From: Christensenella timonensis
GTDB taxonomy: Bacteria; Bacillota; Clostridia; Christensenellales; Christensenellaceae
Reading direction: 5' to 3'
DNA: 64,000 nucleotides
Assembly (NCBI RefSeq): GCF_900087015.1
Contig: NZ_FLKP01000002.1
Coordinates: 1,674,001 to 1,738,000, forward strand
Below are positions 1-8,608 of the stretch, in pieces. Position numbers and translations under genes: made by a program. The notes beneath the pieces are model-generated. The model worked only from the letters and a program-made list of their open reading frames with translations, had not been told where the DNA came from and did not search any database. Numbering within the stretch: position 1 is the stretch's first letter; each line of letters opens with the position of its first letter.

Positions 1-343
1 CTGCCCTTCCCCATGCCGATCTTCCGTTCACCCTTTTATAGGAACGGATCACAAAGGGCGTAGAAGCCGACCCAGGCATCTCGCTTTCCATTGCGGCCGC
101 TACTGCTGCCGTAAGGACTGCCAGAAGCTCATCGTCCTGCACGGCTACCGTGGGAACCGGCGGCATCGGTTTTACCTGTTTGGGCAGTTCTGCCGTCTCT
201 TTTTTACGTTCCCTGAGGATCGCCGACATCACCACCATGATCACGATGATCAGTGCCAGGCAAGCAAAAACGACCAGCAAGCCGAGGGCAATCGTCTGCC
301 CGCCCATAGCCATATCTTGCCCAAGCGTCATATTGTTACCCAT
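1..343 (-). CDS. OadG-like gamma subunit of a Na+-pumping decarboxylase (3' end cut by window)
   Basis: Read by hand from the minus strand: 114 open codons starting ATG at 343 and running off base 1. The protein has one hydrophobic segment at about residues 17-40 (GLLVVFACLALIIVIMVV), then a charged stretch, a Pro/Val linker and a C-terminal part with YKRVNGRSAWGRA, like the Arg/Trp tail that ends OadG-family proteins. Only a few codons are probably missing. In this family the single helix anchors the carboxyltransferase to the membrane sodium pump. The carboxyltransferase gene lies 15 nt upstream, so the two are co-transcribed. The biotin carrier and beta subunit would be expected just beyond base 1. 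Confidence 0.75.
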   Translation of the reverse strand, partial: MGNNMTLGQDMAMGGQTIALGLLVVFACLALIIVIMVVMSAILRERKKETAELPKQVKPMPPVPTVAVQDDELLAVLTAAVAAAMESEMPGSASTPFVIRSYKRVNGRSAWGRA

Positions 344-358
344 TCTCCATCACCCCGC

Positions 359-1864
359 TTACAGTGGCAACACGCCGTGTTTTTTAGGCAGCTTTTCTTC
401 GCGCTTGGAAATCGCCATTTCCAAAGATGCGATCAATACCTGCCGCGTATGCGCAGGTTCGATCACATCGTCGATCGCTCCCTGCTGGGCAGCCTGCCAC
501 GGATTTGCATATTCTTCGATATATCGATCGATGATCTGCCTTTTAGCCGCGATCCCGTCGCTGGCCTTAGCAATTTCGTCCCCATAAAGCAAAATCGCTC
601 CCGCTTCGGCTGGCATCGCCGAAATCTGCGCCGTGGGCCACGCATAAACCATATCTGCGCCCAGCGCTTTGGGACACATGATTGCAAAACCGTCGCCGAT
701 CGCTTTTCCAACGACCACATTGAGCTTAGCCATACCCGACGTTGCATAGGCGCTTACCAGGCGTGCAAAATCAGGGATCAAACGCCCCTGTTCTTTTTCG
801 AGATCCACCTCCGAGCTCCCGCAGTTGGTAAACGTGACAGCCGGAATATTGTATGCGTCCAGAAAGCTCAGGAAACGCGCTGCTTTGCGCGCGGCACACT
901 GTGTCAGCGCGCCGTCCGCGCTGTTTGCGATAAACCCGCAAGCATTGCCGTTCAGGCGGCCAAACATAGTAACGATCCCGGTGGCAAAATCCGCTTGGTA
1001 TTCAAGTACGTCGCCGTTATCAGCAACCGCGCGGATCAGCTCTCCCGCATCTGGTATATCTTCCCCAAACGGGAGCTGGCGGTTAAGGTCGTCGGAATTC
1101 ATTTCGTAAGGCGCTTCATCTAAGTTGTTGGAAGGCACGAAAGATAAAAGCTTGCGCAGTGTCGCCATACATTCCATCTCATCCGCGCACAAAAATTGTG
1201 CAACGCCCGTATTCTTATTATGGTTTTTTGCACCGAACGAAGCATCCGCATCCAGCTCTTTGCCCATAGCGGAAGCGTAAATCTGCGGGCCATGGAGCGC
1301 AAGCTCCGCCATACCGTCGACCATCAGCGTAAAGTCTGTAAGAGAGGCAATGTAGGCTGCGGTGCCGATGCACGGGCCCGCAACGACCGAGATCGTCGGG
1401 ATCACTCCAGAAATATCGCTTAGCTTCTTCATGATTTCCGCTGTGGCACTGATCGCCGCTACTCCCTCTGAAATCCGGGCGCCGCCCGAATCCAGTATGC
1501 CGATGACAGGCACGCCGTTTTTGACAGCCATATCCATCGTCTTTAAAATCTTAGCAGCATGAGCCGACGAGAGCGACCCTTTCAGCACCGTATAATCCTG
1601 TGCAAACATAAACACCGGCCTTTCATCGATCGTCCCGTAGCCGCAGACAACCCCCTCTCCGGTCTCACTGGCTGCTTCAAGCCCGGGCGTTGCATAGGTA
1701 CGCTTTAGAAATTTATCGATTTCAACAAAGCTTCCCTGATCAAGCAAGAGCCCGATACGTTCGCGCGCAGTCTTTTTTCCTGCGTCATGCTGAGCGAGAA
1801 TTTGCTGCTGCCCGCCTAAAAGAGCATCGGCGTTTCTTTTTCTCAACTCTTCCAACTTGCTCAT
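359..1864 (-). CDS. mmdA: Acyl-CoA carboxyltransferase / methylmalonyl-CoA decarboxylase alpha-type subunit
   Basis: 501 residues, normal for the biotin-dependent carboxyltransferase family (MmdA, PccB, GcdA). Two crotonase-like halves are visible: the N-terminal half with TARERIGLLLDQGSFVEID and GILDSGGARISEGVAA, and the C-terminal half with NCGSS, VVVGKAIGDGFAIMCPK and MPAEAGA. It transfers the carboxyl group from an acyl-CoA to biotin on a carrier protein. With the OadG-like gene next to it, the likely role is a sodium-pumping decarboxylase rather than a biosynthetic carboxylase. The substrate (methylmalonyl-, glutaconyl- or malonyl-CoA) cannot be fixed from sequence. The start at 1864 is preceded by GGAGG about 7 nt upstream; an upstream in-frame start at 1942 has no such site. 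Confidence 0.85.
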   Translation of the reverse strand: MSKLEELRKRNADALLGGQQQILAQHDAGKKTARERIGLLLDQGSFVEIDKFLKRTYATPGLEAASETGEGVVCGYGTIDERPVFMFAQDYTVLKGSLSSAHAAKILKTMDMAVKNGVPVIGILDSGGARISEGVAAISATAEIMKKLSDISGVIPTISVVAGPCIGTAAYIASLTDFTLMVDGMAELALHGPQIYASAMGKELDADASFGAKNHNKNTGVAQFLCADEMECMATLRKLLSFVPSNNLDEAPYEMNSDDLNRQLPFGEDIPDAGELIRAVADNGDVLEYQADFATGIVTMFGRLNGNACGFIANSADGALTQCAARKAARFLSFLDAYNIPAVTFTNCGSSEVDLEKEQGRLIPDFARLVSAYATSGMAKLNVVVGKAIGDGFAIMCPKALGADMVYAWPTAQISAMPAEAGAILLYGDEIAKASDGIAAKRQIIDRYIEEYANPWQAAQQGAIDDVIEPAHTRQVLIASLEMAISKREEKLPKKHGVLPL

Positions 1865-1935
1865 TATGATACCTCCATACAAATTAATAAACCACGGATA
1901 TCCGCACGCACCCTGCCGCATCCATCCGATAAAAA

Positions 1936-1964
1936 TATACAAAATAATCTTATATGAATAACAA
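1936..1964 (-). promoter_or_regulatory. Candidate sigma-A promoter for the decarboxylase genes
   Basis: On the minus strand TTGTTA (1959-1964) and TGTATA (1936-1941) are separated by 17 nt, in an AT-rich gap upstream of the carboxyltransferase. The match to consensus is moderate. Confidence 0.45.
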
Positions 1965-2024
1965 AAAAATTACCCTATATTAAATATATTCCATACTCTC
2001 CCCTTTGATTCCTTCAAAATCGGA

Positions 2025-2744
2025 TTATAACTTCAGGCTTTTTCTTAAATACTGCACTTCATCCTGCTTCAAATGCCGGTACTTCCCCTTTTTCAGGTTT
2101 CCAAGGCCGATATCGCCGATCCCCACACGCTTCAGGTAACAAACGTTTTTTTCGATGGCCGCAAACATCCTGCGGATCTGGCGGTTTTTTCCCTCGCCGA
2201 TCACGCACAATACTTCGCTGCGCGCAGGCGAGGAAGAAAGGATCTTGAATACCGCGGGCGCGGTTTTGTACCCGTCATCGAGTACCACCCCCTTAGCAAG
2301 CCTTTCCGTATCCTCCTCCGTGACCTCGCCGTCTACTACGGCAAGATACTTCTTTTGCATATTATGTTTCGGATGTGTCAGCCTGTTTGCCATCTCCCCG
2401 TCATTGGTTAAAATCAGCAGGCCTTCCGTCGTAAAATCCAGACGGCCGACCGGGTACAGCCGTTCCTTGATATCCTTCACATATTGCATGACGGTAGGCC
2501 TTCCGCTCTCGTCCTTGCAGGTAGATACACAGCCTGCCGGTTTGTTCAGCATAATATATACCTTATTGCTGCTCAAGCGAACGGGCTTGTTCATATATTT
2601 GACTTGATCCTTATCCGGGTTTACGATGAACCCCATCTCACGAACCGTGATACCGTTCACCTCGACCCTGCCTGCCGCAATGTACTCTTCCGCTTTACGG
2701 CGCGAGGCAATGCCCGCCTCCGCAAGAAATTTCTGTAATCTCAT
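2025..2744 (-). CDS. rluB: Ribosomal large-subunit pseudouridine synthase, RsuA/RluB family
   Basis: 239 residues. An S4 RNA-binding domain covers about residues 1-60 (MRLQKFLAEAGIASRRKAEEYI), followed by the catalytic domain with the family motif GRLDFTTEGLLILTNDG, whose Asp is the nucleophile, and the later GKNRQIRRM motif. It isomerises a uridine in rRNA. RluB (23S 2605-type) is the usual assignment for the copy that follows scpA-scpB in Firmicutes; RsuA cannot be excluded. The ATG at 2744 has AGGGAGAG just upstream. That site comes directly after a terminator hairpin overlapping the end of scpB, so its expression may depend on read-through. Confidence 0.88.
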   Translation of the reverse strand: MRLQKFLAEAGIASRRKAEEYIAAGRVEVNGITVREMGFIVNPDKDQVKYMNKPVRLSSNKVYIMLNKPAGCVSTCKDESGRPTVMQYVKDIKERLYPVGRLDFTTEGLLILTNDGEMANRLTHPKHNMQKKYLAVVDGEVTEEDTERLAKGVVLDDGYKTAPAVFKILSSSPARSEVLCVIGEGKNRQIRRMFAAIEKNVCYLKRVGIGDIGLGNLKKGKYRHLKQDEVQYLRKSLKL

Positions 2745-2756
2745 TCTTCTCTCCCT

Positions 2757-2788
2757 TAAAAAAACAGCCTAAGTAGTCAGGCTGTTTT
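2757..2788 (-). terminator. Intrinsic terminator overlapping the scpB stop codon
   Basis: Stem AAAACAGCCT (2761-2770) pairs with AGGCTGTTTT (2779-2788) around an 8-nt loop. On the minus strand it ends in seven T residues. It includes the scpB TAG stop (2769-2771) and stops just before the rluB ribosome-binding site. Confidence 0.75.
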
Positions 2789-3329
2789 CCACTGATTCGT
2801 CCTTGTCTGTTTCCAACGCTTCAAAATCGATCTTTGGCAATTCTTCCAAGGAAGCAATACCAAAATGGCGCAAAAATTCATCCGTCGTTCCCAGAAGCGC
2901 CGGCCTTCCCAACGCGTCCTTGCGTCCGATTACCCGGATCAATCCCTTTTCAGTGAGCGTCGATACCGCGTAATTTGACCTCACGCCGCGCACTTCATCT
3001 ATTTCAGCCCGCGTCACCGGCTGTTTGTAGGCAATGATACTCAGCGTTTCCATCACCGCGGCGGAAAGCGACGTCCGTTCTTCCGGAGCGAGCAGCTCCT
3101 TTACTACATCCCCATATTTCTGGTTGGTACAGAGCTGTACCTTGTCACCGATGCGGACAAGCAGGATGCCGTCTTCACGCCGCGCACAGTCTTCCATGAT
3201 CTCCTGCACCATAATATCGACCTCATCGATATCCATGTCAAAAAACGCTGCAAACGCGGACAAATCGATTGCATCGCCCGATACGAAAAGCGTTGCAAAA
3301 ATTGCTCCGCTCAACTCATTCTTTGTCAA
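2769..3329 (-). CDS. scpB: Segregation and condensation protein B
   Basis: 186 residues, standard ScpB length, with tandem winged-helix domains. The N-terminal part resembles LSGAIFATLFVSGD, and the central SIIAYKQPVTRAEIDEVRGV is the family signature. ScpB dimers bind the ScpA kleisin and SMC to form the chromosome condensin. The start is TTG, overlapping the scpA TGA stop (TTGA at 3326-3329), so the two genes are translationally coupled. The C-terminus is acidic (DKDESVENSLTT). Confidence 0.93.
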   Translation of the reverse strand: MTKNELSGAIFATLFVSGDAIDLSAFAAFFDMDIDEVDIMVQEIMEDCARREDGILLVRIGDKVQLCTNQKYGDVVKELLAPEERTSLSAAVMETLSIIAYKQPVTRAEIDEVRGVRSNYAVSTLTEKGLIRVIGRKDALGRPALLGTTDEFLRHFGIASLEELPKIDFEALETDKDESVENSLTT

Positions 3330-4075
3330 CTTGCCATTCCCCCGTTTTGATATTCCAGCATGATATCCGCAAATGCGCTTTTTTGGCGGATCGATATCTT
3401 ACCCGTATGCCATAATTCAAGTAAAGCGATAAAAGTTACGGCAACTTCCATGTGCGAAGCTTGCTTTTCAAACAAAGAGAAAAAAGAAACCTTCTTTTCG
3501 CTTTTCAAACGTCCAAGTATCTTCTTTTTTTGCACGCGGATACTGAATGTATCCTGCTTGATCTCCACCTTACGATACTGTTCGCCCTGTTCATCGTCCT
3601 TTTTTCGCCTTTTCAGGAGTTCCATGAACGCCAGATACAATACGTCGGTATCCGCTCCGTCGATGACAAGCTCCTGTGACATATCCAGCAGTTCTTCCGG
3701 CAGCTTGTAATACGTTTGGGCCGCATCCTTTTCCAGACCGGCTAACCGCTGTCCCAGCTCTTTATACATCTTATAAGCGCGCAAACGTTCGATCAGCTCT
3801 GTTTCAGGATCCACAAAGTCCTCATCTTCCAGTTCCTCGCGTTTCGCGGGCAGCAGCGCGCGCGATTTGATATATAGCAGCGTCGCCGCCATATTCAGGA
3901 ATTCACTTGCACGATCCATATCGATTTCTTCGATCTGCTCCATATAGTTGAGGTACTGCTCCGTGATTTCGGACACAAAAATATCTTGCAAGTCAATCTT
4001 TGCTTTTCCCACCAAATGCAGAAGCAGGTCGAGCGGTCCTTCAAATTGTGCAAGCCGTACGGTATACCCTTCCAT
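3326..4075 (-). CDS. scpA: Segregation and condensation protein A (kleisin)
   Basis: 249 residues. The N-terminus YTVRLAQFEGPLDLLLHLVGKAKIDLQDI is the ScpA/kleisin hallmark that contacts SMC. The C-terminal winged helix (TFIALLELWHTGKISIRQKSAFADI) closes the ring. It works with ScpB and SMC in chromosome compaction and segregation. AGGA precedes the ATG by about 10 nt. The M50 protease gene ends 12 nt upstream, so M50-scpA-scpB form one transcription unit. Confidence 0.95.
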   Translation of the reverse strand: MEGYTVRLAQFEGPLDLLLHLVGKAKIDLQDIFVSEITEQYLNYMEQIEEIDMDRASEFLNMAATLLYIKSRALLPAKREELEDEDFVDPETELIERLRAYKMYKELGQRLAGLEKDAAQTYYKLPEELLDMSQELVIDGADTDVLYLAFMELLKRRKKDDEQGEQYRKVEIKQDTFSIRVQKKKILGRLKSEKKVSFFSLFEKQASHMEVAVTFIALLELWHTGKISIRQKSAFADIMLEYQNGGMAS

Positions 4076-4087
4076 AGACAGAGGTTC

Positions 4088-4738
4088 CTAAAAGATCGGG
4101 ATAAAGAGATTGAAAAACCTCATATAGTTGAGGATCAGCCAATCGGAGAATGTCCCTAAGATCAGGCCTGTCACCCCTGTAACGATCAATATCAGCAGGA
4201 TGATGAAACCGTATCTCTGCAAAACATTGACCACGCCTTGCGCCTTATACGGCAGGAAGCTGCTGAGCACCTGGAAACCGTCGAGCGGCGGGATCGGCAA
4301 AATATTGAATACCGCCAGTGTGATATTCAGCAGAATGATATAGCTCATGATATTCTGGAAAATAACATTCCGGAACCCAAACCCATAGGAAACGATATGG
4401 AATATCGCGTATGCGACAAAGGACAGGATCATGTTCGCAATAATGCCCGAAAGCGAGACAAGCACATTGTCACGGCGCGGATGCTTGAAGTTGCGGGAAT
4501 TGACCGGCACAGGCTTTGCCCATCCAAAATGGAACAGCAAAAGGCAAATCGTACCGATTGGATCCAGATGCTTTAACGGATCCATCGTCATGCGCCCTAA
4601 ATTGCGCGCAGTGGGATCGCCGCACTTATAGGCAGCGTATGCGTGCGCCGCTTCATGTACGGAAAGTGCCAGCAGGACTGCCGGGATGCTGTATAACAGC
4701 CCCATCCAATAGTTCGGATCAGCAAAATATGAAAACAT
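4088..4738 (-). CDS. Site-2-protease-like M50 membrane metalloprotease
   Basis: 216 residues, highly hydrophobic, with about five to six membrane segments. The zinc motif HEAAH is at residues 28-32 and the second motif NILPIPPLDG, whose Asp is the third zinc ligand, at about 145-155. This is the short M50 subfamily without a PDZ domain (Bacillus YwhC/YdjP-type), commonly found beside scpA in Firmicutes. It should cleave within the membrane; its substrate is unknown. It is not the sporulation protease SpoIVFB, which carries a CBS domain. Confidence 0.85.
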   Translation of the reverse strand: MFSYFADPNYWMGLLYSIPAVLLALSVHEAAHAYAAYKCGDPTARNLGRMTMDPLKHLDPIGTICLLLFHFGWAKPVPVNSRNFKHPRRDNVLVSLSGIIANMILSFVAYAIFHIVSYGFGFRNVIFQNIMSYIILLNITLAVFNILPIPPLDGFQVLSSFLPYKAQGVVNVLQRYGFIILLILIVTGVTGLILGTFSDWLILNYMRFFNLFIPIF

Positions 4739-4791
4739 TCAGTATGAACCTCGATTCCTTAACTTTGGTTTATTTCTAAACGCATTGTACT

Positions 4792-4821
4792 ATTCTAACA
4801 CGTTTGCCGGATATCCGTAAA
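4792..4821 (-). promoter_or_regulatory. Possible promoter for the M50-scpA-scpB unit
   Basis: TTTACG (4816-4821) and TAGAAT (4792-4797) are 18 nt apart on the minus strand in the 85-nt gap downstream of punA. The -10 is 5/6 and the -35 is 4/6. Confidence 0.4.
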
Positions 4822-4823
4822 GG

Positions 4824-5642
4824 TTATTCCAGCTTCTCCACTACGCCGTCTATGAGCGTGCGCATTTTGGAAGCGACCATCTTTCCTGCCTCGATCACTT
4901 CTTCCATGGTCAGGGCATGTTTTGCAACGCCGGCCGCAAGGTTGCTGATGCAGGAAATGGCGGCTGTTTTAGCGCCCGCATGCGAAGCAGCCACAACCTC
5001 GTGTACGGTCGACATACCGACAGCGTCCGCCCCCAGCGTCCGCAGCGCACGGATCTCCGCCGGCGTTTCATAAGAGGGGCCGACCATATATCCATAAACG
5101 CCGTGCCGCAGCTTCATGCCGTTCTCCTTTGCCGTAGCATCGATCATATCCCTGATCTCCTTTGCATAGGCAAACGACATATCCGGGAATCGCGGCCCCA
5201 GCTCATCGATATTCGGCCCGGTCAGCGCGTTATGTGCAGAGAAATTGATATGATCTTCCACCACCATCAGGTCTCCCGCGGCAAAATCCGTATTGATCCC
5301 TCCCGCCGCATTGGTCAGAAGCACATATTTTGCACCCATCATCAGGATCGTGCGCAGCGGGATCACTGTCTCGGCGGCGCTATACCCTTCATAACAATGA
5401 AAACGTCCCGCAAACAGCGCAACGCACTTTCCTTTTTTGCAGCCAAAGGTCAGCTTGCTCGCATGCCCGGGAGCAGTCGAAACCGGGAACCCCGGGATCG
5501 ATGCATAATCAAACTCTATGACGACCTCATCCAGCGTATCCGCATAATCTCCAAGCCCGGAGCCCAGCACGATCGCGATCTCCGGTTTGAAACCTGTTTT
5601 TGATTCGATGTAATTTTTGGCAATGTTCAGTTTTTCCTTCAT
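4824..5642 (-). CDS. punA: Purine-nucleoside phosphorylase
   Basis: 272 residues. Hallmarks of the trimeric class II enzyme are AIVLGSGLGDYAD, the phosphate site APGHASKL, GRFHCYEGYS, LTNAAGGIN and GPSYETPAEIRALRTLGADAVGMSTVHEVVAA. It splits (deoxy)guanosine and inosine with phosphate in purine salvage. The start at 5642 is preferred because AAGGA lies 7 nt upstream and the N-terminus matches the family. An alternative ATG at 5657 overlaps the spo0A stop as ATGA and would add five residues. It is the last gene of the nadK-argR-recN-spo0A-punA run. Confidence 0.93.
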   Translation of the reverse strand: MKEKLNIAKNYIESKTGFKPEIAIVLGSGLGDYADTLDEVVIEFDYASIPGFPVSTAPGHASKLTFGCKKGKCVALFAGRFHCYEGYSAAETVIPLRTILMMGAKYVLLTNAAGGINTDFAAGDLMVVEDHINFSAHNALTGPNIDELGPRFPDMSFAYAKEIRDMIDATAKENGMKLRHGVYGYMVGPSYETPAEIRALRTLGADAVGMSTVHEVVAASHAGAKTAAISCISNLAAGVAKHALTMEEVIEAGKMVASKMRTLIDGVVEKLE

Positions 5643-5653
5643 TATTTTTCCTT

Positions 5654-6397
5654 TCATTCATCCTGCAACCTTAACTTATCTGCCAGCGTTGCAATAAATT
5701 CCCCGTTGGTCGGTTTTCCTTTTTCCGAGCTTACCGTATATCCAAAATAAGCGTTGAAGGCATCCGGGTCGCCCCTTGTCGCGGCCGTTTCGATCGCATG
5801 CCTGATGTTGCGTTCCACGCAGGAGCTTTGCGTGCCATGCTTTTCGGCAAGCACCTGGTAAATATTTTTATTGATCGCCTGCGTTTTGCTGAAATCCATA
5901 CACACGATATAAAGCGCGTCGCGCAGCAGCTTGTATCCCTGCACATTGGCCGGAATCCCCAGCCGTTTTAGCGATACGGATATCCTGCTGTATAAAAGCT
6001 GGTTGACGCCCACTTCCGTCTGCCGGTTCATATCCCTAAAGTCCGCGGCCTCCAATATCCGCGACACAAAAACATCCCGGATATATGGCTTCACAAAAAG
6101 ATAATTGGCATTCAGCTCAAACGCCTTTTTGATGATCAGCTCCTGATTCATCGACGTCAGCACGATTTTGATGATATCGGATTCGAGCATATGCTCCATC
6201 AACGCAAAACCATCATATCCTGGCATAATCGCTTCTACCAGTACCAGATCCGGGTTGTACTGGTCGTACAGCGAGATCGCGTTGCTCCCGTCCGTGGTAG
6301 ACTGAAAGGAATCAGATACGTCCGCAAGCATTTCTTTGATCTGCATCACATACTTTTTACTTTGTTCTACTATCAAGGTGCGCTTGAATCTCGCCAA
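5654..6397 (-). CDS. spo0A: Spo0A response regulator with a degenerate receiver domain
   Basis: 247 residues. The C-terminal effector domain (about 135-247) is clearly Spo0A: SLKRLGIPANVQGYKLLRDA, CVERNIRHAIETAATRG and FGYTVSSEKGKPTNGEFIATLADKLRL. The N-terminal receiver keeps the fold and the conserved Lys (FVKPY), but the phosphoacceptor position in DLVLVEAIMPGYDG is Glu55 instead of Asp. The acidic pair that binds Mg2+ is Glu11-Gln12 instead of Asp-Asp. In the family, phosphorylation of that Asp drives dimerisation and binding at 0A boxes. Here phosphorylation looks impossible and Glu may mimic it. The gene lies 13 nt after recN, as in other Clostridia where spo0A sits near argR-recN. Confidence 0.9.
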   Translation of the reverse strand: MARFKRTLIVEQSKKYVMQIKEMLADVSDSFQSTTDGSNAISLYDQYNPDLVLVEAIMPGYDGFALMEHMLESDIIKIVLTSMNQELIIKKAFELNANYLFVKPYIRDVFVSRILEAADFRDMNRQTEVGVNQLLYSRISVSLKRLGIPANVQGYKLLRDALYIVCMDFSKTQAINKNIYQVLAEKHGTQSSCVERNIRHAIETAATRGDPDAFNAYFGYTVSSEKGKPTNGEFIATLADKLRLQDE

Positions 6398-6409
6398 AAG
6401 GTACCTCCG

Positions 6410-8128
6410 TCACTTTCCGGTTCCGGGAAGCCCGGCTTTAAAACGCGCTGCATTCTGTATCAGGTCCTGCGCATACTTTTCAGAGCTTTCCGATTCAATA
6501 CCGCCGGACAGGCGCGAGACTTCTGCGACCTTACGTTCTTTCGTGAGCCGCACAACATCCGTATTGGTCACGCCATCCTCCGTATGCTTGCTGATCAGGT
6601 AGTTTTCATCTCCCATCGCCGCGATCTGCGGCAGGTGCGAAACGCAGATCACCTGTCTTTCCTGCGCGATCGCCGCCATTTTTTCCGCTACAGTCAATGC
6701 CATTTTCCCACTGATCCCGGTATCGATTTCATCAAATATCATGGTCGATATATGATCCATACCGGCTGACAGGTTTTTAAAGGCCAGCATGATGCGCGAT
6801 ATTTCCCCGCCAGATGCCGTTTTACTCAAAGGCTTTAAGGGTTCGCCCACATTCGTAGAGATCATGAATTCCATATCGTCGATCCCGTTGCGTGTATATA
6901 CGGCTTCATCCATGCCTTTGAGCGGCTCAAAACGCGCCTGAAACTGCGCGTCCGGCATCCCCAGGTCATGAAGCTCAGCGAGCAGCTTTTCCCCCAGGCG
7001 CCCTGCCGATTCTTTGCGCGCCTCCGATAAGGCGATATAACGCCCATACAATTCTTTTTTCAGTCCTTCGATCTGCCCCGCCAGCTCCGTCGCCACTTTT
7101 TCTGCATTCTGCAGCTTATATAAGCGGTCTTCCGCCTCCTGCAGGTAAGCAAGTATTTCCTCTTCATCCGCTCCATATTTCCGCTTCAGCGAATGGATCA
7201 GGTCAAGGCGCTGTTCGATTTCTTCCTGCCGCTGCTCGTCAAAGACGACATCGTCCGCCAAACTGCGCATATCATGCGCGCATTCCTCAACAGTATACAC
7301 GCTTTCCTGCAATTTATCCGCGAGTACACGGTATCGCTCGTCATAGTGCGTGATTTCCGATAAGCGGGCCACGACCTCCTGCAGCATGGAAAGTACGCTT
7401 CCCCCCTCGTCGCTCCCCGCATAAAGCGCCTCATAACCCGAGGACAGCGATTGCGCGATAGTCTGCGCATGCATTATTTTTTCACGTTCTTCCCTGAGCG
7501 CATCTTCTTCCCCTGCCACAAGCCCTGCCGCTTCAATCTCCTTGATTTGGAAAGAGAGTAAATCGACGCTCTGCGCCCGGTCACGCTCGCCGCCGCCCAC
7601 TGCCTCAAGCTGCCTTTGGGCGTCCTTTAAGCGGTCGTACAATCCGTTGATCGCCTGCTTGATCGGTAAAATCGTTTCCTTTCCAAAGCTATCGACAAAA
7701 TCCAAATGGCTTTTTGCGTACAAAAGCGATTGATGCTGGTGCTGTCCATGCAGGTCGATGATATGGTCAGTAAGCTCCTTTAAGGCCGCGAGGCTCACCA
7801 CCACACCGTTGATCCGGCAGACATTCTTGCCCGCCGCCGACAAGTCGCGCGACAAAATCAATTCATCCTCAGCGTCCAACTCATTTTTTTCAAAAAAATC
7901 GGCAAGGGCTGCGGAGTCGATATGCAAAACAGCTTCCACACGCGCCTTTTCGCGCCCATGGCGGATCAGCTCCTTATCTGCACGCTCGCCCAAAACAAGG
8001 TTCATGGAATCCACAACGATGGACTTCCCCGCCCCGGTTTCCCCGGAAAGCACATTCAGCCCTTTTCCAAATTCAATATGGAGCTCATCAATCAATGCGA
8101 TGTTTTTGATTGTCAGACTGCAAATCAT
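6410..8128 (-). CDS. recN: DNA repair ATPase RecN
   Basis: 572 residues. SMC-like architecture: N-terminal Walker A GETGAGKSIVVDS at about residues 30-42, a long coiled-coil middle, and a C-terminal signature (KTASGGEISRIMLAFK) with Walker B (TMIFDEIDTGISG). It acts at double-strand breaks with RecA, which is encoded 3 kb away. The N-terminus MICSLTIKNIALIDELHIEFGKG fixes the start at 8128. The upstream extension to 8203 overlaps argR and is not conserved in type. The spacing of 17 nt from argR gives an argR-recN operon typical of Firmicutes. Confidence 0.95.
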   Translation of the reverse strand: MICSLTIKNIALIDELHIEFGKGLNVLSGETGAGKSIVVDSMNLVLGERADKELIRHGREKARVEAVLHIDSAALADFFEKNELDAEDELILSRDLSAAGKNVCRINGVVVSLAALKELTDHIIDLHGQHQHQSLLYAKSHLDFVDSFGKETILPIKQAINGLYDRLKDAQRQLEAVGGGERDRAQSVDLLSFQIKEIEAAGLVAGEEDALREEREKIMHAQTIAQSLSSGYEALYAGSDEGGSVLSMLQEVVARLSEITHYDERYRVLADKLQESVYTVEECAHDMRSLADDVVFDEQRQEEIEQRLDLIHSLKRKYGADEEEILAYLQEAEDRLYKLQNAEKVATELAGQIEGLKKELYGRYIALSEARKESAGRLGEKLLAELHDLGMPDAQFQARFEPLKGMDEAVYTRNGIDDMEFMISTNVGEPLKPLSKTASGGEISRIMLAFKNLSAGMDHISTMIFDEIDTGISGKMALTVAEKMAAIAQERQVICVSHLPQIAAMGDENYLISKHTEDGVTNTDVVRLTKERKVAEVSRLSGGIESESSEKYAQDLIQNAARFKAGLPGTGK

Positions 8129-8145
8129 AGCTTCTTCGCTTTCTG

Positions 8146-8598
8146 TTACTTGTTGATGATCTTCATCAGTTTTCCAGCAATATCTTCCGAGGCCTGCTGG
8201 CAATCCGTCGCCACAAAAATCGTATTGTCACCCGCAAGGGTTCCCATAACGCCATTGAAATGCAGGCTGTCTATCACTTCTGCCGCCGCGTTCGCGCTTC
8301 CCGAAAGCGTTTTGATGACCAGCAGGTTGGATGCAAAATCAATCGATAAGACCGTGTCCTTAAAAATGCGCATCAAAATGTCCATATCGTTTGTCTTATG
8401 CTTTTTATTGACTGCATATTTATACGCGCCGGAGCTCGCCTGCACCTTGATCAGCTGCAGCTCCTTGATATCCCGGGAGATCGTAGCCTGCGTTACCTTG
8501 AACCCGGATTCATTCAGCCGCGTCACCAGCTCTTCCTGTGTCTCGATCTCATCATTTTCGATCAAGTCCAGTATCTTATTTTGCCGTTTTGATTTCAT
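8146..8598 (-). CDS. argR: Arginine repressor
   Basis: 150 residues, full length. The N-terminal winged helix includes TQEELVTRLNESGFKVTQATISRDIKELQLIKV. The C-terminal oligomerisation and arginine-binding domain includes GTLAGDNTIFVATD, in which the Asp residues contact arginine. As a hexamer it represses arginine biosynthesis genes. No arginine gene lies in the window. The location upstream of recN is conserved in Firmicutes. Confidence 0.95.
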   Translation of the reverse strand: MKSKRQNKILDLIENDEIETQEELVTRLNESGFKVTQATISRDIKELQLIKVQASSGAYKYAVNKKHKTNDMDILMRIFKDTVLSIDFASNLLVIKTLSGSANAAAEVIDSLHFNGVMGTLAGDNTIFVATDCQQASEDIAGKLMKIINK

Positions 8599-8608
8599 AT
8601 CGATACTC

